From positions 124,001 to 188,000 of the forward strand of contig NZ_FONW01000005.1 in assembly GCF_900113005.1 (NCBI RefSeq): a stretch of 64,000 bases of DNA. The letters are read 5' to 3'. Positions 53,636 to 62,815 of the stretch are shown here, in pieces (the first letter of the stretch is position 1; every line of letters starts with the position of its first letter). The notes under the pieces were generated by a model. It saw only the letters and a program-made list of their open reading frames with translations, was not told the origin of the DNA and made no database searches. The position numbers and the translations under genes are program-made. The DNA is from Sunxiuqinia elliptica (GTDB taxonomy: Bacteria > Bacteroidota > Bacteroidia > Bacteroidales > Prolixibacteraceae).

Positions 53636-53985
53636 GATTTTTGGTTTGCGCGGGAACGCAGGAAAGAAAAGTCATTGCACATTCAGCAAACACGAAAAAG
53701 AAAGGCATGCGTCCTGTAACGTACTTAAATTTGATGTTCTTCCCTTGAAGTCAGTCCATTGACCTTCCCGCAGGTTTTGAATCAAAAGTACAATAGTTTC
53801 TTCAAAAGAAACATGGTTATTGCTCAGGTTCTGAAAATTTTAAAATTCATAATTCTTGCTTCTTTTCCCATAAGTATGTATTGAGCATTAAGGCTTGAGA
53901 AGAGGCTTATTTTCAATCGACATGATAAATCTTTTTCTGTTGTATCCCGATTTGATTAAATTGGCGGGGCTAAAAAAAGCAGCTT
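53636..53985. other. Divergent intergenic region between the hyd group and the ECF sigma gene
   Basis: 350 bp without a supported ORF. On the minus strand TACTTTTG (53783-53790) fits the TAnnTTTG -7 box and could serve the hyd genes with a 148-nt leader. No box was found for the sigma gene with the same certainty. Confidence 0.4.
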
Positions 53986-54525
53986 ATGTCTGACTTTGAT
54001 TCAATTTTTCGAAATTATCATCAAGTATTGGTTGTCTATGCATACAAGTTTGTGTTAGATGAAGAGGCCGCATTGGATGTTGTGCAGGATGTTTTTACTC
54101 ATGTTTGGGAAAAACAGAAGTTTGATTTTGAAGAAGAACATTTGAAAGCTTATTTGTTTAATGCGACACGAAATACTTGTTTGAATTTCTTGAAACATCA
54201 AAAAGTAAGGCAAACGCATGATGAATTTGTCAAACTGAAATCATTGGAAGTCCAGCATTATGCAAGCGGAGAAAAGTCGTTGATCGAAAAGGAAAGTCTT
54301 GATAAAATTCACCGAGCTATTGCAGCTTTACCTGCCAAATATCGGGAAGTGATTGAGTTAAGTCGATTTGAAGGGTTGAAAAACAAGGAGATTGCAGAAC
54401 AACTCCAAATTCCACTTCGCACGGTTGAAACCCAGCTTTTTAGGGGGCTGTCGTTATTGAGAGAACATTTGACAAAACAAGAATTTAAAATTCTACTTTC
54501 CATCTTCTCCCTCAATAGAAAATAA
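53986..54525 (+). CDS. ECF RNA polymerase sigma factor (FecI-like)
   Basis: 179 residues. Region 2 at about 10-80 (VLDEEAALDVVQDVFTHVWEK) and region 4 at about 115-170 (LPAKYREVIELSRFEGLKNKEIAEQL), without region 3. With the FecR gene 78 bp downstream and an STN-bearing SusC, it forms the standard trans-envelope signalling set of Bacteroidota polysaccharide loci. Its likely target is the susC4 promoter. Confidence 0.94.
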   Translation: MSDFDSIFRNYHQVLVVYAYKFVLDEEAALDVVQDVFTHVWEKQKFDFEEEHLKAYLFNATRNTCLNFLKHQKVRQTHDEFVKLKSLEVQHYASGEKSLIEKESLDKIHRAIAALPAKYREVIELSRFEGLKNKEIAEQLQIPLRTVETQLFRGLSLLREHLTKQEFKILLSIFSLNRK

Positions 54526-54603
54526 AAAAACTGATTTTTTTTGACGTAGTTTTCGGTTTTTGGTTGTGTTATAGTAAAGGCCTCAAGAAAAAGGCATAAG
54601 ACT

Positions 54604-55590
54604 ATGACTGAAATAAGCAAACATGATGAATTAATTGCCCGCTATTTGAATGGTAATTTTTCGAATGACGATGAAGTCCTTTTATTACAGTGGGTTAATG
54701 CGGATCCAAAGAATAAGAAACAGTTTTTGGAACTGAAAGACACTTGGGATGCAGGGTTTAAAACGAAAGCTAATACCAATGACGAGCTTTTGAAATTTTA
54801 CAAAGGGCAAGTTCGTTCTCAATCAAACCGCAAAGTTAGAACTTGGGTGTATGCTGTTTCCGCAGCGGCTATTTTAGTTATTGGCTTGCTACTTGGGGGA
54901 CTTTTACCTTCTGGATTACCTTCAAAAGGCATTCAACAGTTGGAATCATTTTATGTTCCGGCAGGTTCTCGTTCCGAATTAACGTTGGCTGATGGTACCA
55001 AAGTGAAGCTGAACTCGGACAGCCGTTTAGATATTAGCCCTGACTTTTTAAGTAAGAATCGGGTCGTCCGTTTAGTTGGGGAAGCTTATTTCGAAGTTAA
55101 GTCAGATAAAAAACACCCCTTTACGATAGAAACCCCAAAGTTTGATGTTCTCGTTACCGGAACCAAATTCAATATAAGTAGTTATGCGGATGACAGCCAG
55201 ATTAGCACAGCGCTATACGAAGGAAGCGTGCAGTTGTCAACCATAAACAAGCAAGTAGTTCATTTGACTCCAGGCGAAAAGGTCAGTTTTGATCAGAAAA
55301 CGATGGAGCCAATTCGTGAAAAAGTTCGAATTGATGCTGATTTGGCTTGGGTGAATGGGGAGTTTATGTTTGAAGAGATCCCATTTTCAGATTTAATTAA
55401 GCGCTTGGAACGCTGGTATGATGTAAGTCTGATCTATCAATCCAGTGAGCTGGACTCGATGGTCTACTCCGGAAGTTTTAGAAATCAGGAGACGATTTGG
55501 CAAGTTCTGGATGCGTTAAAAATTACTTCACCCATTGATTATCAAAAGTTGGGAGTACGAAAATTTGAATTAAAATACCAGCCTATGTAA
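54604..55590 (+). CDS. FecR-family anti-sigma factor
   Basis: 328 residues. Cytoplasmic N-terminal part that holds the sigma factor, one membrane helix at about 80-102 (VYAVSAAAILVIGLLLGG), a periplasmic FecR domain at about 115-215 (PAGSRSELTLADGTKVKLNS), and a C-terminal DUF4974 domain (FEEIPFSDLIKRLERWYDV). Transduces the SusC STN signal to the ECF sigma factor. Confidence 0.95.
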   Translation: MTEISKHDELIARYLNGNFSNDDEVLLLQWVNADPKNKKQFLELKDTWDAGFKTKANTNDELLKFYKGQVRSQSNRKVRTWVYAVSAAAILVIGLLLGGLLPSGLPSKGIQQLESFYVPAGSRSELTLADGTKVKLNSDSRLDISPDFLSKNRVVRLVGEAYFEVKSDKKHPFTIETPKFDVLVTGTKFNISSYADDSQISTALYEGSVQLSTINKQVVHLTPGEKVSFDQKTMEPIREKVRIDADLAWVNGEFMFEEIPFSDLIKRLERWYDVSLIYQSSELDSMVYSGSFRNQETIWQVLDALKITSPIDYQKLGVRKFELKYQPM

Positions 55591-55597
55591 AAAAGGT

Positions 55598-55628
55598 AAG
55601 GCTGAATGTCGCCACAACATCCAGCCTT
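55598..55628 (+). other. Hairpin between the anti-sigma and susC4 genes
   Basis: A 12-bp stem with one mismatch (AAGGCTGaATGT / ACATcCAGCCTT) and a 7-nt loop. It is followed by A residues, not T, so it is not a normal terminator. It may separate the regulator transcript from the susCD transcript or act as a processing site. Confidence 0.55.
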
Positions 55629-55669
55629 AAAAACAATCAAATTAATAATTGTCTAAACATTTCAAATTT

Positions 55670-58600
55670 ATGAAAAAAAAGCGAACCAGGAGAGAGTATG
55701 GTCTGCGGGATGACTTTCTCAAAATTTATCGAATTATGAAACTAACCTGTTTGTTTTTATTGGCGGTGTTTATGCAGGTGTCTGCAGCAACCTATGCTCA
55801 AAAAACAAAACTCAGTGTGTCCGGGCAAAATATGTCTATAGAGCAAGTCTTGGGCCAAATTGAAGATCAGTCAGAGTTTTCCTTTTTCTACAATAATCGG
55901 GAAGTTGATTTAAGTAAGGAAGTAACGCTCGATGTCAGAAATAAGCCTGTTGATGAGATTATGAATTACCTGATGGATCAAACAGGCTTAAGTTACACTG
56001 TCAATAACAAGTTAATTATTATTCATAAACAGAAGGATAATCGTTTTCGAGAGATTGTTGGGCAGAAACGCAGGATCACCGGAAAAGTGACGGACGCTAG
56101 TGGTCAACCGCTTCCGGGTGTAACTGTACTTATAAAAGGGACTACCCAGGGAACAATTACGGACTATGATGGAAACTATACGATTGATGGTGTTCCTGCA
56201 GAAGGGGTTTTAGTTTTTTCTTTTGTGGGGATGAGAACGGAAGAAATTCTGGTTGCGAAAAATACGCTAATCAATGTAACCATGGAAGAGGATGCCATTG
56301 GTATAGAAGAGGTGGTGGCAGTTGGATATGGTGTAATTAAGAAAAGTGATTTAACGGGAGCTGTTTCAGCCATAAAAGAGGACGATTTTAACGCTGGAGT
56401 TAACGGTTCAATGGAGCAATTGGTGGCAGGAAAAGTAGCAGGAGTCCAAATTTCTCAATATAGTGCGGAACCAGGTGGTGGAATTTCAGTACGTATTCGT
56501 GGTGTGTCTTCTGTAAATGCAGGCAATGATCCGCTTTACGTTATCGATGGCTTACCGGTTGATAATAGCGGTATGTTTTCTGGAGGAGGAGCTGCGAATA
56601 TTGGAAAGAATCAAGCAAGAAATCCATTAAACTCTCTTAATCCCAACGATATTGCATCAATAGAAATACTTAAAGATGCGAGCGCTACTGCAATCTATGG
56701 GGCAAGAGGCTCAAACGGAGTAATCCTTATCACGACAAAAAGAGGAAAACAAGGGAAAACAACTGTCAGTTATAACACCAACCTTGGAGTACAGTCAGTT
56801 AAAGATAGGTATGATTTGCTGACCTCTCAGGAATATATGCAAGTTATTAACGAACTCTCAGTGGCCGAGGGTAAAGGAACAGTTTTTTCGCCGTCAGACG
56901 TGGCAAGTATTGAAGGAACAGATTGGCAAGATCAAATATTCAGGACAGCTCTTATTCAAGAGCATAATCTTTCAGCAACAGCAGGTGATGATAATACAAC
57001 CTTCTTTGCTTCCTTAAATTATTTTAATCAGGAAGGCGTAATTAAAAATACAGGTATTGAGAAGTACATTGGTCGAGTCAATTTAGAGCATAAGATTGGT
57101 GAGAGGGCCAAAATTGGGATTAATTTAAATACCAGTTTAATTAATGACAATAATAGCATTGATAATAGCGGCGATAATGAAGGGGGAGGACCGCTTTATG
57201 CAGCCCTGCTGTATGATCCAACTGAACCTGTTTACGATGAAAATGGAGAGTTAACGATCTCTTCTAACCTAACAGTACAAAATCCGGTTAGGTTAATCAA
57301 AGGTATTTCTAGCAAAAGTGTTACCAATAGAACATTTGGGACAGCTTATGTTGAGTATAATGTTGCTAATAATTTACAAGCCAAATTAAATTTTGGGACT
57401 GATCGCGCTACTTCCAGAAGAGATATCTATAATTCCAGGCTGACTTTCCATGGTTCAGGGGCGGGTGGTCTAGCAAATATTGCAACACTAGAGCGTTCAA
57501 ATGTTCTTCTCGAATATACGATGACCTATAATAAGTCAGTAGGACAGAATAATAACCTTACTGTACTTGGAGGTACTACTTATCAAAGCTTCTCTTCAAG
57601 GCATTTTGTTGGCGATATCAGCGGATTCCCGGCAGATGATTTGCTTACCAATAATTTTTCGTTGGGTAATACTGATAATGACATGTTATACAGCGGTCGA
57701 AGTGAAAATAAATTGCTGTCTTATCTCGCCAGAGTGAATTATTCAATCGATAATAAATACTTGCTTACAGCGTCGTTCCGTGCAGATGGCTCTTCTCGAT
57801 TTGGGAAGAATAACCAATACGGTTATTTCCCATCTTTTGCCGGAGCATGGAAGCTGTCAGAAGAAGATTTTATTTCTGATTTATTTTACAATTTAAAATT
57901 AAGAGCAAGTTGGGGACAGATTGGGAACGAATCAATTGGTAATTACGAGTTTCTAACAACTTTAAGTCCAGGTGATAGTTACGCAGTGGTTAACAACTCA
58001 ATTGTTCGAGGCATAGAACCTTCACGTGTGGCCAATCCTGATTTGAAATGGGAAACAACCGAACAAACAGATATAGGATTAGATGTGGCTTTCTTAGACG
58101 GTAGAATTAGTTTTACTGGTGACTACTTTATTAAGTACACGAAAGACATGTTATATAACCTACCCATGCCACAATCCACCGGTTTTGGATCCCGCAGAGC
58201 AAACATCGGAAAAATGAAAAACACAGGAATCGAATTTCTTCTAAATACGATTAATATAAAGACAAATCGATTGGAATGGAGTTCTTCGTTAAACTTCACC
58301 AGTGTTAAGAATCGGGTAGAAAGCCTCGGTGGATTGAATGATGTAGTTGGCAGGTATTCAATTATCAGGGAAGGCGAGCCTCTAAATGCTTATTATGGGT
58401 ATCAGGTTCTTGGGCTTTTTCAAGAAGGAGATGATATAGCAGGATCAGCTCAACCAGATGCACTTCCAGGTCACCCCAAATTTGAAGATGTCAACGATGA
58501 TAAGAAAATTGATACGAAAGATTTACAAATTATTGGAAAACCTTATGCCGATTTTATTTTTGGATTACAGAACACCATCTCCTATGATCGTTTTCAATTC

Positions 58601-59044
58601 GACATATTTATTCAGGGACAATATGGTGCTGATTTGATTAATCAGAACCTGGTTGAAAGTTTATACCCTAAAAACTTTAGAAGAAATAGGATTACAACAA
58701 CTGCATTGGATCGATGGACCCCGGAAAATACTAATGCGAAATGGCCTTCAGGAGTATTTCCCGACGACTACGGCGGTAATCGAACAACAAACTCGCTTAC
58801 GGTACAAGATGCTTCCTTTATTCGTCTTAAAAATGTGCAACTCAGCTATGATATTCCGGTTTCCCGAATCAAGTTTATGAGTTCTGCCAAAGTTTTCATA
58901 ACTGGACAAAACTTACTTACAATTTCGAATTACATTGGCTCTGATCCAGAGGCAAATGCGAATGGAGGAGGAAGTACCCGAATTGATATCAGTGGTTATC
59001 CGCCAGCTCAGACATGGTCTTTCGGAGCCAGATTTAGTTTTTAA
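55670..59044 (+). CDS. SusC/RagA TonB-dependent transporter with STN domain (SusC4)
   Basis: 1124 residues from the ATG at 55670 (an upstream TTG seven codons earlier is less likely). A basic N-terminal stretch precedes the signal peptide core at about 23-42; the STN signalling domain is at about 45-97 (SFFYNNREVDLSKEVTLDV), CarboxypepD_reg-like at about 118-200, the plug at about 205-330 (VLKDAS-type ILKDASATAIYGARGSNGV), then the barrel ending ARFSF. The STN domain pairs with the FecR upstream, in contrast to the three STN-free SusCs of the 10-32 kb array. Confidence 0.96.
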   Translation: MKKKRTRREYGLRDDFLKIYRIMKLTCLFLLAVFMQVSAATYAQKTKLSVSGQNMSIEQVLGQIEDQSEFSFFYNNREVDLSKEVTLDVRNKPVDEIMNYLMDQTGLSYTVNNKLIIIHKQKDNRFREIVGQKRRITGKVTDASGQPLPGVTVLIKGTTQGTITDYDGNYTIDGVPAEGVLVFSFVGMRTEEILVAKNTLINVTMEEDAIGIEEVVAVGYGVIKKSDLTGAVSAIKEDDFNAGVNGSMEQLVAGKVAGVQISQYSAEPGGGISVRIRGVSSVNAGNDPLYVIDGLPVDNSGMFSGGGAANIGKNQARNPLNSLNPNDIASIEILKDASATAIYGARGSNGVILITTKRGKQGKTTVSYNTNLGVQSVKDRYDLLTSQEYMQVINELSVAEGKGTVFSPSDVASIEGTDWQDQIFRTALIQEHNLSATAGDDNTTFFASLNYFNQEGVIKNTGIEKYIGRVNLEHKIGERAKIGINLNTSLINDNNSIDNSGDNEGGGPLYAALLYDPTEPVYDENGELTISSNLTVQNPVRLIKGISSKSVTNRTFGTAYVEYNVANNLQAKLNFGTDRATSRRDIYNSRLTFHGSGAGGLANIATLERSNVLLEYTMTYNKSVGQNNNLTVLGGTTYQSFSSRHFVGDISGFPADDLLTNNFSLGNTDNDMLYSGRSENKLLSYLARVNYSIDNKYLLTASFRADGSSRFGKNNQYGYFPSFAGAWKLSEEDFISDLFYNLKLRASWGQIGNESIGNYEFLTTLSPGDSYAVVNNSIVRGIEPSRVANPDLKWETTEQTDIGLDVAFLDGRISFTGDYFIKYTKDMLYNLPMPQSTGFGSRRANIGKMKNTGIEFLLNTINIKTNRLEWSSSLNFTSVKNRVESLGGLNDVVGRYSIIREGEPLNAYYGYQVLGLFQEGDDIAGSAQPDALPGHPKFEDVNDDKKIDTKDLQIIGKPYADFIFGLQNTISYDRFQFDIFIQGQYGADLINQNLVESLYPKNFRRNRITTTALDRWTPENTNAKWPSGVFPDDYGGNRTTNSLTVQDASFIRLKNVQLSYDIPVSRIKFMSSAKVFITGQNLLTISNYIGSDPEANANGGGSTRIDISGYPPAQTWSFGARFSF

Positions 59045-59073
59045 AATTTAACACGCGAAAATAAACATAAGAA

Positions 59074-60510
59074 ATGAAAAAATACATATTGAAGATAATA
59101 CTCGTGGTCGTTGTATTTATGCACACCACCAGTTGTACTGATTTATTGGATGCTAATGTTTATTCCGAATTAGATCCTCAATCAAATAGCGAGGAAATTA
59201 TAATGTCAACCTTGTACAATGCATATTCCAGTGCACAATTACGTTACTATTCCGGAGGACTTACAAGATTTTATGTATCTGCAATGTGTTCAGGCGAAAA
59301 CTGGAACGAGGGAGGGGCGATAGCCGCACGTCTTAATCCGTTACGGTCCTTTACCTGGGCAAGTAACCATCATGACCTGGGTACAAGCTGGAACGCCTGT
59401 TATCAGGGAATTAGAGATGCAAATACGCTTTTGGAAAATGTGGGAGAGGAAACGGATCCATTTAAAAAATTGGTGAGAGCCGAAGCTACATTTATAAGAG
59501 GATGGTGTTATGTTGTACTTTACGATCTGTTTGGCCCGGTACCTCTACGAACATCCACTCTCGACAATCCGGAGCTTGCAAAGGCAACGGATGATGAAAT
59601 GAAAATGCAAATCGAGAAAGATATGCTACAGGCTATTCAGTCACTCCCCGACGAGCCTGTTGAATATGGTAGAGCCAGTAAAGGTGCAGCAATGGGGATT
59701 TTGTGTAAATTCTATTTGAATACTAAGCAGTGGCAAAAAGTGGTTGAATTGTCTCAAGCAATTATAGATATGGGTAAATATGACTTATTGCAAAATTATA
59801 AGGATGTTTTCGCCATAGCCAATGAAGGGAATAAAGAATTGCTTTGGGCTTTAGCACGCACGGCATCGGGTGCTTCCGGAAATTCAGGAGGAGGTACTTA
59901 TCTGCAAGCAATTACTTTTCCCACTGATTACCCTCTCGCTTCTAACCAATCAGTGTATGCTGCAAAAACATACTTCTATGATGATTTTTTGGATTCTTTT
60001 GAAGAAGGAGATGAGCGTGCAGAATTATTTGTCAGAGATTATATCAATACTTCAGGAAATCACATTCAATTGTACGGGAATGATAAATCACTGACATTAA
60101 AATATGAATTTGACCCGGATGCTGTTGGCCCTGCAAATGGCAATGATATGCCAGCAGTAAGATATTCAGATATTCTATTAAGTCGTGCAGAAGCATTGAA
60201 TGAATTAAATGGTCCAACTCAGGAATCAGTTGATTTAATTAATGAGGTACGTATTAGAGCTGGTGTATCGGTAAGAACATTGGCCGATTTCCCTTCTAAA
60301 GAAGCTATGCGCAGTGCCCTTTTAAAAGAGAGAGAATGGGAATTCTATGCCGAGGCAAAAGGTCGGCAGGACCAAATTCGTCAGGGCGTATTTATATCTC
60401 GCGCGCAGGAAAGAGGAATAACAGTAGCCAAAGCTCACCATGTATTGTTTCCTATTCCTTTGTCAGAGATGAATGCAAATTCAAATATCGAACAAAATCC
60501 AGGCTACTAA
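59074..60510 (+). CDS. SusD/RagB-family lipoprotein (SusD4)
   Basis: 478 residues, classic SusD/RagB group rather than the SusD-like 2 group of the other array. Lipobox TTSC (Cys21), TPR-like helical region at about 95-240 (CYQGIRDANTLLENV, RAEATFIRGWCYVVLYDLFGPVP), and the typical C-terminal RYSDILLSRAEALNELNG and RQDQIRQG segments. Starts 29 bp after SusC4. Confidence 0.95.
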   Translation: MKKYILKIILVVVVFMHTTSCTDLLDANVYSELDPQSNSEEIIMSTLYNAYSSAQLRYYSGGLTRFYVSAMCSGENWNEGGAIAARLNPLRSFTWASNHHDLGTSWNACYQGIRDANTLLENVGEETDPFKKLVRAEATFIRGWCYVVLYDLFGPVPLRTSTLDNPELAKATDDEMKMQIEKDMLQAIQSLPDEPVEYGRASKGAAMGILCKFYLNTKQWQKVVELSQAIIDMGKYDLLQNYKDVFAIANEGNKELLWALARTASGASGNSGGGTYLQAITFPTDYPLASNQSVYAAKTYFYDDFLDSFEEGDERAELFVRDYINTSGNHIQLYGNDKSLTLKYEFDPDAVGPANGNDMPAVRYSDILLSRAEALNELNGPTQESVDLINEVRIRAGVSVRTLADFPSKEAMRSALLKEREWEFYAEAKGRQDQIRQGVFISRAQERGITVAKAHHVLFPIPLSEMNANSNIEQNPGY

Positions 60511-60528
60511 TGTATTGAGCAACTAATT

Positions 60529-60566
60529 TTCATGTTAGGCAGATTATTTAACCTGCCTAACATGAA
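60529..60566 (+). other. Strong hairpin between susD4 and the sulfatase gene
   Basis: A 14-bp perfect stem (TTCATGTTAGGCAG / CTGCCTAACATGAA) with a 10-nt loop, 18 bp past the SusD4 stop. No T run follows on the plus strand. Likely an mRNA 3'-end stabiliser or partial stop that sets susCD expression above the enzymes downstream. Confidence 0.65.
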
Positions 60567-60617
60567 GATACTTCACCCATTAGGGGAATGATAAGTTGTA
60601 TGAAAATATTCAAATAG

Positions 60618-62069
60618 ATGAAAATATTTAATAGCCATCTGTCCTTGGTGCCTTTTATGTTGCTCTCAAGTTGTCAACATCAAAAGAATGACAATGACAC
60701 GTATTTACCTCCTAATATCGTAGTGATATTAGCTGATGACATGGGATATGGCGACCTGTCTTCGTATGGAGCGACCGGATTTTTTACTCCCAACCTGGAT
60801 AAATTAGCGATGGAGGGTATTCGCTTTACCAATTTTTATGTATCTCAGCCTGTTTGTAGTGCATCAAGGGCCTCGCTGTTAACGGGATGCTATTCAAATC
60901 GGATTGGAATTAAATATGCACTTGGTCCTGGATCTAAGATTGGACTCAACCCGGAAGAAGAAACAATTGCCGAAATATTAAGAGAAAGAGGATACAAGTC
61001 CATGGCAATTGGAAAGTGGCATTTGGGTGACGATGTGAGTTTCTTGCCTATGCAGCAAGGTTTTGATGATTACCTTGGATTGCCATATTCTAATGATATG
61101 TGGCCCGTAGGGTATGATGGGAAGCCAAAAGAAAAATCCAAACACCCGGAGTTGCCATTGATTCGGGGCAATGAATCTGTAAAAAAAATCAGAACGCTGG
61201 ATGAGCAGGCTGAGTTAACAAGCCTTTATACCAAAGAAGCAGTAACGTTTATTGAAAAGAATAAAAAGCATCCTTTTTTTCTCTACCTAGCTCATTCGAT
61301 GCCTCATGTGCCACTGGCAGTTTCGTCGAAGTTTAAGGGTAAGACAAAACAAGGGGTATACGGTGATGTTGTAATGGAGCTTGACTGGTCGGTGGGGGAA
61401 ATAATCAAAACACTGGAGAAGCTTGGAATACGAGAAAATACCTTAGTTATTTTTACCTCAGACAATGGCCCTTGGCTTAGTTACGGAAATCATGCAGGTT
61501 CTGCCGGAGGGCTTCGTGAAGGAAAGTTAACGAGTTTCGAAGGTGGAGTGCGTGTGCCATGTATAATGAGCTGGACAAGAGAAATTCCTAAAGGAATCTT
61601 AAGTAATAAACTTGCTTCAACGATCGATATTCTACCGACACTTGCTCGTATTACAGGTGCCTCGCTTCCCAAAAAGAAGATTGATGGGATAGATATTTCT
61701 GCGATAATGAAAGGAGATGTCGATGCCACCCCAAGAAGAGTTCTGTATCATTACTTTGCTGACAATCAATTAGAAGCTATTCGAATGGATGATTGGAAAC
61801 TGATATTTCCACATAACTACAAATCTTATGAGAATACGGAACAAGGAAATAATGGTTATCCGGGCATATACAACAGCTTAACAACTGCCCGAAAACTGTT
61901 TAACTTGGATAACGACCCGGGAGAACGCTATGATGTAAGTGGTTTGTATCCGGAAGTTATAGACGAGATTGAACGCATTGCACAAGAAGCAAGAGAAGAT
62001 TTAGGGGACTCTCGAACCGGAGATGTAGGCAAAAACAGGAGAGAGCCAGGTCGTTTAAGTCCTAAATAA
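60618..62069 (+). CDS. Sulfatase (S1 family, Cys-type), lipoprotein
   Basis: 483 residues with a lipoprotein leader (lipobox SSC, Cys19). Metal-binding Asp40-Asp41 in ILADDMGYGD, and the catalytic formylglycine site CSASR with Cys80, which needs a maturase (anSME) not in this window. Further motifs are GKWHLGD near 132 and FTSDNGPWLSYGNHAGSAGG near 285. It removes sulfate esters from a carbohydrate before or during uptake by SusC4/SusD4. The exact sulfate position cannot be told. Confidence 0.93.
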   Translation: MKIFNSHLSLVPFMLLSSCQHQKNDNDTYLPPNIVVILADDMGYGDLSSYGATGFFTPNLDKLAMEGIRFTNFYVSQPVCSASRASLLTGCYSNRIGIKYALGPGSKIGLNPEEETIAEILRERGYKSMAIGKWHLGDDVSFLPMQQGFDDYLGLPYSNDMWPVGYDGKPKEKSKHPELPLIRGNESVKKIRTLDEQAELTSLYTKEAVTFIEKNKKHPFFLYLAHSMPHVPLAVSSKFKGKTKQGVYGDVVMELDWSVGEIIKTLEKLGIRENTLVIFTSDNGPWLSYGNHAGSAGGLREGKLTSFEGGVRVPCIMSWTREIPKGILSNKLASTIDILPTLARITGASLPKKKIDGIDISAIMKGDVDATPRRVLYHYFADNQLEAIRMDDWKLIFPHNYKSYENTEQGNNGYPGIYNSLTTARKLFNLDNDPGERYDVSGLYPEVIDEIERIAQEAREDLGDSRTGDVGKNRREPGRLSPK

Positions 62070-62152
62070 GCTAGTGTTTTGGTATGGTAATAGTTAGTAA
62101 AAAGTCGATGGTGATTGAAATGGATGAGGCGTGTTTTACGATAGAATCATGA

Positions 62153-62515
62153 GTGGCTGAAAAGCCAACCGACCGTATGATTGATGGCCGAGATATTCGT
62201 TCGTTATTGATGCCTTCGGGAAATTACCCCGAGATTGAAGATTTTAGGTTTTTGTATTCTTATTTCAATAATCAGCCATCAGCCATTCGGGCAAAGGAGT
62301 GGAAGTTACATGTCAGAATCGGTTCGCAAACGAAGAATAATTATGGGTACGAAGCTTCACGCGAAACCCCGTTGTTATTTCAGGTTGAGAAAGATTTGGG
62401 AGAGCGAATTGATTTGGCTGATCAGGAATCCGAAAAAGTATCCGAACTCCTTTTAGAATTAGAATAGATGGAGCGAGAACTTGAAGATGAAGGATCATTC
62501 TGGGGAAAGGAATAG
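62153..62515 (+). pseudogene. C-terminal remnant of a second sulfatase
   Basis: About 105 readable residues resemble only the last quarter of an S1 sulfatase: RMIDGRDIRSLLMP, then AIRAKEWKLHVRIGS and a closing LFQVEKDLGERIDLADQ. A stop (TGA at 62150) cuts the frame at the front and another (TAG at 62465) near the end, after which 15 more family-like codons continue to 62515. The catalytic N-terminal part is absent. This is a decayed gene, probably a tandem copy of a neighbouring sulfatase rather than of the intact one directly upstream, to which it is only modestly similar. Confidence 0.75.
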
Positions 62516-62815
62516 GAATTGTTATGAACTTTTGTTTTTAATGTGATAGTGTTACCCATTAAAATTACACATCTAAGAAAATAGGAATTATCTATACTTT
62601 TAACTAATTTTTCGGAATCAATCAAAATAAAAAATTAAGGAACTTTCGATTCAGAAGAGAGTCGAAAATCTGCGGTCGTAGAGCATGTTCTGGATGCTTC
62701 CCGAATTGACAATTAACATGACCTAAAATAACTAATTTAATTCTTAAGTAAACAATAATTGGGATATCCTGAAGCATTGGTCTTGCCTCATGGATATCTT
62801 GTTAAAAAGATCAAA

